Below are positions 14,638-23,600 of a DNA stretch of 25,201 nt, one piece after another; the stretch's first letter is position 1, and each line of letters opens with the position of its first letter. Origin of the DNA: a virus; the IMG/VR virus record IMGVR_UViG_3300034112_002133, positions 1-25,201 of that record; one strand, written 5' to 3'. The translations under genes and the position numbers were made by a program. Below the pieces are notes generated by a model. That model was not told the origin of the DNA and ran no database searches. It saw nothing but the letters and a program-made list of their open reading frames with translations.

Positions 14638-17600
14638 CACCCACCGACCTGCAACTCGTCCAAGGAGACGCCACCAGCATCCCCGAAGAAACCGCCTTCG
14701 CCGCCTACCAGACACTCCGCGAGGCGCGCACCAACCCAGAGCTCGCGGCCAGCCCCGCCCTTGCCACTTCCCGCGAGGCGCTGAAATCCTACGTCACCGA
14801 GCGCCGCCGCCACGGCCACGACCTTTTCCCCAACGTCACCACCGCCGCCAACCGCGAGCGCAACGATTCCCTCGCCGGGCTCTACACCAAGCCCCTCGAA
14901 AAAGCCCTCCCGCAACAGGCCTTCGCCGACCTCACCCGGAAAATGGAATTCGTTCCTGATCCGGAGGCTTTCAAGATGCGGGAAATCAATCGCACCTTCC
15001 TTTCCGCCACCGTCGGCCAAGCCATCCCGCCGGAAAAATACGACACCATCCGCACCATCTACGCCAAGCAGCACCTCGGCCTGGACAAGGACACATCGGA
15101 AGCCGCCGTTTTCACCGCCATCAAAACCCGCTTCGATGAGGAACTTGGAAGCACCGAGAAAATCCGCGAGATCGCCAAGGGAGAATTTGAATCCATCCTT
15201 GGCGGCACACTCCCCACCACGCTCCCCGACCTCTCCGCCATCCCGGAGCGCCTTCGCCCACAGGTATCCGACCAGATCCTCGCCACCCGCCGCCAGTCCA
15301 AGGAGCGCATCCGCCAGGCTATGCCCGCCGTCCGCGAGATCATGCCCGCGCTCCAAGCCGAAGCCGCCCGACTCGCATCCGGGCAAATGCAGGGACTCCC
15401 GCACCTCGCACTTATGGATCGCATGGCCGCCGCCCTCCCGCGTGATCCGGTGAAAAAGGAAATCGCCATCGCTCTCATCGCCCGGGAAATGCAGAAGCTC
15501 CCCGAGCAAGAGAAAGGCGCATTCGCCCGCATCCTTACCTCCATCGAACGCGGCGGGGACAACGCCGCCATGTCCGCTATCCGCGCCCCCATGGAGGCCG
15601 GAGCCGCCATCCGCGACATGATCCCCGCCGGAGCCGAGCAGAAGCGCACAGCCGCCGATAACCTCACCATCCGCACCGACGCGGAAAACCTCCGCAAGGC
15701 TTTCCTCGGCGAAGTGGATCCGCTCCGCAGGGCAGGGGACAACATCGCCGTGCAGTCCCTTGTCCTTGCCGGGGAATCCGCCTGGACGATCCCCGCCACA
15801 CTTTCGGGGCCGATAGGATGGGGCGCAATGGCATCCAGCTTTGCCGGAAATTCCTTTCAAGAAGCCCGCACCATAAACCCGGACGCATCCGCAGGCGCAC
15901 AGATCGGCGCGGCAGCCGCTTCCGGCGTCGCCCAGGCGGGCGCGGAGGTTGTCCTCAACAAGGTGGGATTCAAGATCATCGGCGGGAAACTCCCCGGCCT
16001 CGCGGGAATCCTCAACAAATCCGGCGTCTTCAACCCCGCCGCCCGCGCCACCATCGCCGGAGCTACCGGAGCCGTATCCATCGGAGCCACGGAATATGCC
16101 GAGGAAGCCGTGCAGGGAGGCATCGACCGCCTCGCGCAGGATCTCGCACTCGAGTTTTCCAACATCGCACCGGATACCGATTGGAAAGGATTCTGGGGTG
16201 ATTGGCTCACCGTCGGCAAAGCGGAACAGAAGGACACCCTCCTCGCCGTCCTTCCCTTCGCCGTTGTCGGCGCAGGCGGCGCATCCTTCCAGCATTTCCG
16301 CTACGGATCGCAGCTCGCCAAAAACCGCACCGTCCTCGACGCCATCGGCGTTCCCTCCTCCGTCGTGGACGAAATGGTGAACACCACCGACGTCAAAAAG
16401 ACCGACGAGCTTTTCCGCCAGGCATGGGAAACCGGACTGGAGGAGCGCACGCAGGAGCAGAAAGCCGCCGCGCTCGACGTCATGCGGGAAATCAATTCCC
16501 TCACCGCCGCCGCCGGACTCGACCGCATCACCCGCGATTCCGAATTCACCTACACCTACACCGACCCACTCACGCGCGACTCGCAGGAATTCGAGACCGA
16601 GGAGGAGGCGCTTCTCCACTGGAGGCAGCAGGCGCTTTCCGCCAGCCAGACCGACCTCGACACCATCGCCCTCACCTCCCGCGAGGACTTGCTCAATTTC
16701 CTCACCTCCGAAGGCAAGGCATCCGAGGAAACCATGATCGACGAGCAGGAGCGCACCCTCACCCTCCCGCAGGCCGTCAAGGAAGGCATCGCCAACCCAG
16801 AGCAGATCGAGAGCCGCGTCCGCATCTTTATCCTCCAGAACGGCCTCACACCCGCACAGGCCGCAAAGGAAGTGGAATCCCTCACCATCCGCGCCCGTTC
16901 CTACACCCAGCAATCCCGCGACGGCCAATACCGCTACGCCGTGCAGCTTTTCAAGAACGCCGACCCTCTCGACGTCTTCGAGGACTTTGCCGAGGACAGC
17001 ATCAAGCGCGCCTTCGACGATTCCCTCGCCGATCCCCGCCGCATCCTCCGCGACATCCGCGACTATGAGGGAGCCAGCAACACCCGCCTCATTGCCCAGG
17101 ACTACGAGTATGACCCGGACAACACCCTCCCGCTTGTGGAAGGCTTCTCCGCCCTCGCCCGCGCCCTTGTCATCGGCAACGCCCGCGCCGATCTCCTACC
17201 GCCCGCCGTTTCCCAATGGATCGAAGTCGCCGCCACCTACGGAGCCAACACCATCGACCTCGCCCGCTCCGCCATCACCGCCGACCTCACCCGCGCCGGG
17301 GAACTGAAAAAAGCCCTCGCATCCGGCAACGTCCCCACCGAACTCGTCTCCCGCCTGGAGGACGCCATCGGCATCAATGAAACCGAAGTCCTAGCCCGCC
17401 TCGAAAAAAAGCACCGCGACCAGCTCGCCGCCGAGGCCATGGGAGGCTTCCCAGAAATCCGCGACAATCTGGAAGGCCGTATGCCCCACCCGGAAACCCT
17501 TCGCAAAAACCAGCACCCACTCGCCGGCGAAGTGCGCCGGATATGGGAGAGCATGAAAAAGCCCACCCGCCGCAAGGACAGGAGCGGGCGCACCATCGAC

Positions 17601-20600
17601 CGCTCCAACGAGGCCAACGCCTTTTTCCTCCCCGTCGGTCAAATGGTGGACATCGACAAGCTCCGCGAGTCCATGAACGAAAAGGGCTTCGACTTCGACA
17701 CCCCCGCCGACATGCTCGACGCCCTCGAATCATCCATCTCCTACAACAAACCCGTCTATGGCACCGGCAGCCGCGGGAATGATTCCTTCTCCATCGGGAC
17801 GACATATCCAAGATTCAACTTGCGCCCGGACGGCGCCACGCTTTACGTCCACTCAAACACAGGTGTTCTTTTTCCGGACGGCCATGAAATCAAAACGCTA
17901 CCAGCAGTCCCCGATACGCTATCCGATGGGAGAGGAGCGTTTTGGGACGGGATTCGGAATGGTGGACGACGTGACGCCATACTGCGCGCATGGCGAAAAA
18001 AAGGAACCGACCAGCGCAATGCCGACTGGCTTGTCAAAGCCCTATCCAAAGCGGACGGTTGGAAGAATTCCGGCACCGTAGCGGAAACATGGCAATGGCT
18101 GGCAAACAGCCTCAACTCCATGACCATCGATCAAGGATGGGAAGTTGAAAACATCATTGAAACCCTGCCGGAACTGCTAGACCTGCCCGGCGCTGTATGG
18201 GAAGGCATCAGGGAAAAGGATTACGCATACATCCCAATCAGCCCAGACGGCACAGTCCTTTACACCCCCGTCAGAGAACAAAAATTCGCCTTCGGTCGGC
18301 TCCCTACAACCGCAGAAGTAGCAGAAGCCCAAGCAGCACACGACGCAAACCCACAAATCTACCCTTCCTTCTCCATCGGCCGCGCTATTCCCCGCGCCGC
18401 AAAAACCTTTGAAGAAGCCCGCGAGTCCGCGCGGTCATTTATCGGAAAGCCCATCGTCAACGCGGACGACAACACCGTCGCCACAATTTCCGCTAACTCC
18501 CTCAGGAAAATACTCCACGAAAAAGCGTCATCGAAATCCGTTTCCCCGGAAGTTCATTCCCTTGTGACAGCAAATCTCGACACACTTTTCGAAAGATCCA
18601 TCCGCACCCACAGCGACACGAATCCGGACGGCGACAACATGAAGGCAAGGCACCGTTACCACGCGCCTTTCATCAGCGGGGGGGAAGTGATGCTAGCCAA
18701 GATCACCGTCAACGAATTCAAGGAGGAATCCGACGGAACGCGGATCTACTCGGTGGAGGCCATGGAAATAGTGAAACCCGCAATTTTCAAGGCGTCCTCC
18801 ATTTCCGAAGATCGGCGGAACTACAACCGGGTTGCGGGCTTCGAGGAGAAATTAGAATCGCGCATTGCCGAAGTCAACAATCAACCATCCGTTGAGAGTT
18901 CCTTTTCCATCGGCCGCGCCACCGTCACCCCCACCAAGGAAACCCAAACCTCCCCCACCAAGGACGGCGATTCTTTCTCCATTGGAGCCAGCCCCGCGCC
19001 TTTCTATTCCCAGCTCGAAAGAGTCATCGAGGACAAGCTCCCCAAGGCCGCCACATTCGCGCAGATCATGGCCACCATCGACCCCGCCAAAGGCAGCGGA
19101 GTCAAAGCAGAGGAAATCAAATGGAGCGGCATCGAAAGCGAAGTTTTCCGCCTCGCCCTGGATAATGACAAGGTGAAGAAATCCGACCTCCTCGCCTACC
19201 TCGCCGCCGCCGGGCGCGTGGAATTTGCGGAAGTGACCATGAGTGATCCGCAAAGAAAAGGAGCGGTTTATGATTGGGCTGTTTCCAATGGGGAGGAAAA
19301 TACTTACTTCCGCAGCTACCAAGAAGCAGCGGAATACGCCGACCAGCAAGGAATCAACATCACCGAAGATACTGTTTTCCAAGCCACAAATCGGCGGCGG
19401 GACTCAACTAATCCGAAATACGAACAATACACCCTCCCCGGCGGTGAGAACTACCGGGAAACCGTCCTCCGCCTACCCCAAAAAGGCACCAGCTACACCG
19501 AGGAAAACGTTGTCGCAATCGACCCCGCCGCGCCTATCGCCGGACGCCCGGATTTGTTTTGGTATTTTGAAGTCCCCGGCAACGTCCTCCAAATACCAAA
19601 GTCCAATCACCCGACTCAGGCCGAGGCCAAAACCTATATCCTCCGCGACAAGCAACCCGAGGAACCAAATTCCTACACTTCCAGCCACTTCCCCGAAATT
19701 TCCAACTACGTCGCGCACATGCGCCTCAACGAACGCGAAGATTCACAGGGAGCTCCCGGCCTTTTCATTGAGGAAATCCAAAGCGACCGGCACCAAGCGG
19801 GCAGGAAAAAAGGTTATGCACTCGGACGACCGAATGAGAATGATATTGAGCTGAATTTCATAAAGTCAGTCGTGCCAGAGGGACAGGATCCCTCAAACTA
19901 CCCCGGATATTGGGAGAGTTTCGACAAGCGCACCGGGGAAATGATTACCCGCCATCCGGGTAGATCAACGAGGGAGCAGGCCATGAGGGACGCCCAAGGA
20001 TTCGGTGAGGGGATGGACTCCGAGCGCATCGCCGACGCCCCATTCCGCACCACCTGGCCGCTCGCCATGTTCAAGCGCGCCCTCCGCGAGGCCGTGGAAT
20101 CCGGCAAGGATTGGATTGGCTGGACGGTTGGCGAGACTCAGAACGATCGCTTTGACCTGAGTAAGCAAGTGCGGCACATCGACTGGCGGGTAAGCTCTGA
20201 ATCCAACCGCGAGGCTGTAAAAATCGACGTTGGGGTAGCGACATTACAAGGCGGAGACGCACAAGACCTAAACAAAGAAGCACTCACATATTCTGAGATT
20301 GCCGACTTCGTAGGCAAGGAAATTGCCGACAGAATTAAAACTCAAGTGGACTCCTTCAAAAGCAAAGGAAGGCTTGAAGGAGACGGCCTTAAAGTCGGCG
20401 GCTCCGGCATGAAAGGCTTCTACGACAACATGCTGCCCAAGGAGATCGGGAAGTATGTGAAGCAGTGGGGCGGGAAGGTGGAATCCTCCACCATCGGCCA
20501 ATCCATCGCCTCCGAGGAAATCGACATGGGTGAACTCGACAACGCCACCCCGGAAGAACTCGCCCAGCTTGAGGCGGACGGAGCCATCCAAGGCAAAGCC

Positions 20601-23600
20601 GTTCCAATCCACCGCGTCACCATCACCCCGCAAATGCGGGAATCCGTCGCAGCCGGGCAGCCTTCCTTTTCCATCGGCACCCGCCGCGTCATGCCGACCA
20701 ACTACCCGGAGAGCGCGCGCGAAATCATTTCCACCACCAACGTCAAAGGCATCACCCACGCGCTCCTCAAACCCGGCGAGCAGCTTGTCATCCTCGACGA
20801 GGAAGCGGAGAAGCCGATGATGGTTTCCCCGGCCTACAAGGCAGCCAAGCGCGAAGGGGACAAGCGCGCCGCCTGGGACATCGCCCGCCTTTTCCTCACC
20901 GGCAAGCGCGTCGCGCCATACAAGGCCGCCCTCGGCGACCGCTCGCCCGTTTTCGTCCCGATCCGCCAGGAAGAGGGAGCCAAGCAGAACCTCCTCCCCA
21001 TCGCCGCCGCTTGGGCATTGCAGCAGCAGCTTGGCGGGAGAGTCGCCAATACCGTCCTCCAACTCAAAAAGGGAGGCCTCACCGGAGCGGACAACAACGA
21101 GCGCAGCAAGAAAGACCACGACTTCGAGGGAGCGCTGGAGATACAGCCCGGCGAAACTGTTGTCCTCATCGACGACACCTTCACCAGCGGCAGCACATTG
21201 ACGTCCCTTTACGATCACCTCTCCTCGCAGGGCATCGAGGCCGAGCACATTTTCAGCATCGCATCCGGGCGCTACACCAAAAATATCGCCGCATCCGACG
21301 AACAAATCACCCGCGCGCTTGACAAGGTGGGCATGAGCGAGGAAGAGTTTCAGCGTGCCACCGGAATCCCCATCCAAGCCTTTACCGGCGCAGAGCTCGC
21401 CGCCTACTCCCTCAACGGAGCCAGAGGAATCGAGGGCTTCGCGCTACGCTTCGATGTTAAAGGAAACACAGGAAGCGGATCAATGGTTCCAGGCTCAGAC
21501 GCTGGACTAGACCCTTCCTTTTCCCTCGGAATCAATCAGTCCCTTTTGCAACCCTTGATCCAAGGGAATGGGATAGATGCAGAATCGGAAGTTTCCAACG
21601 ACGGACAATTCCGCACCTACGCCGCCGACTACGCCACATCCACCGGGCGCTATTACCGCTTCGTAAAAATGGATGACAATGGCCAGATCATCAGCGCCCT
21701 TTACGTCAAAATGCAGGGAACACGCAGCAAAAAAGGCGTGATCTCTGGCGTTTACACAGACGAAGAACACAGAAGGCAAGGACACGCTGGAAGCCTTTTG
21801 CGCTACGCCCAGAAGAACTACACCGTCAAACATAGCTTCGACCTTACGAGCGACGGACGGGCTTTCAAAAAAGCGGACGGAGTTTCCTACTCCCTCGGCC
21901 CCGCCGCCTTCGCCCGCCTGGAGCAGGCCATCGCCGCGAAAATGACCGCCGCCCCCGACGAGCGCGCCGAATATTACTCCCGCGTCCGCGACCGTCTTGC
22001 CGCCACCCAGCAGCGCCTTGAGGACATGGACAACGGCATCGGCGTATTCGCCCGCCTACCCACTGACGAGGCCGGGGAAGAACGCCGGCGCATTCAAGAC
22101 GCCATCGCAGAAGCCCGCGCCATCATCGGCGCACTACCACCCGACGCGCGCGGGCGCGTGGAAATGGACTTCGAGGACATCACTTCCAAGACCACCGAGA
22201 AAGGCCGCGTTAAAGCCCTCATCCGCCTCATGGACAAGGCCGATATTGCCCTGGAAAAAGTCCTCCAATCCGCCTACCTCGAAAGCATCACCCGCGTCCT
22301 AGACCTAGCGCAGCCGGATCTCCGCCAAAACCGCAGCGTGCGCGGCCGCCTCACCCCGGAAACGCAGCGCCTCATCAACGCCATCCTCCCGCTCACCCGC
22401 CTCACCCCCATCGAGGCCAGCGCGGAACAGATCGCCGCACAAGCCTCCTTCGACGCCCTCGACAACCAATTCCCCGACCCCGAGGACGACGCCGCCGTTG
22501 ACGCATGGGAGCGCAGCCTCGCCGCCGCACAGGAACGCCTCGACCTCATCGACACCTTCGCCAGCCTCTCCACCCAGACCAGCGCCGAGCTGGCCGCCGC
22601 CCGCAAGCACCTCCTCCAAATCTACACCAAGGGACGCACCGCCCGCCAGATGCTCGACCAGGCGAAACGCTCCGAGACCGCATCCGAACGCCGCGAAGTG
22701 ATCGAATCCCTCGGCGGCCTCCCCTCACAGTCCAAGTGGAAAAAGCGCGTGGACGATAAGGGATTCCTCGACCGCATGGAAGGCTACCGCCTCGGCCTTG
22801 TTTCCTTCCATGAAATGATGGAATGGATGTTCCCCAACTCCATCGCCGCCCGCGACTACCAGAAGCGCATCCGCGATTCCGAGCGATCCGTCACCCGCGC
22901 CCGCATCGACGCCCGCCAGCGCTGGGAAAACTTCGCATTCACCGCCCTCAACCTCACCGGACGCTCCCGCAAGCGCCGCCTAAACCAGATCATCGCCACC
23001 CTCTCGACCGCCCGCGACGATTGGAATATCGAAATCGCAGAAGGCCGCCGCAGCGAATCCGTGAAAATGTCCGAGGAACAGGCCGCCAGCATCCTCGACG
23101 GCACGCTCAAACCCGGATGGGAGAAAGACCTCATCGCCATGGAATCCCTCCGCCAGGCGCTCGCAGACTTCCGCTTGAAGCGCAAGGCCGCCCAGGATCA
23201 AGACAAGGCATTCCAAGGCAAGGTGATCCGCTTCGAGAGAGTCACCCAACGCGGCGCGCCGACCTTCCTCCGCATGTCAGACATGGAAGCCGTCTATTTC
23301 TTGCAGCTCGCCGCACAGTCCCAATACCTACCCGCCCTCGACAAATACGGATTCACCGAAAAAGTCCTCAATCAGATCCGGGCAAAGATCGATCCGCGCG
23401 CACTCACCATCATGTCCCACCTTCGCGGGGAATATGACATGCAATACCAGCGCCTCAATCCCGTCCACCAACGCCTTTTCGGTTTGGACATGCCGCAGAT
23501 CCGCAATTACGCGCCGGGCGCTTTTGAATCGATGGACGGCAAGCAGGATCCAAACATTTCCCCGGACGGCACCGGCGGCGCACTCTCCGCCATGTCCGCA

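Noticed and set aside
14373-16928. An 851-codon open frame on the - strand opposite the giant gene
   Set aside because: It is Gly/Val/Asp/Glu-rich in the way expected for the complement of a gene with C-rich third positions. The + frame has coherent domains and ATGA coupling; the - frame has no recognisable domain.
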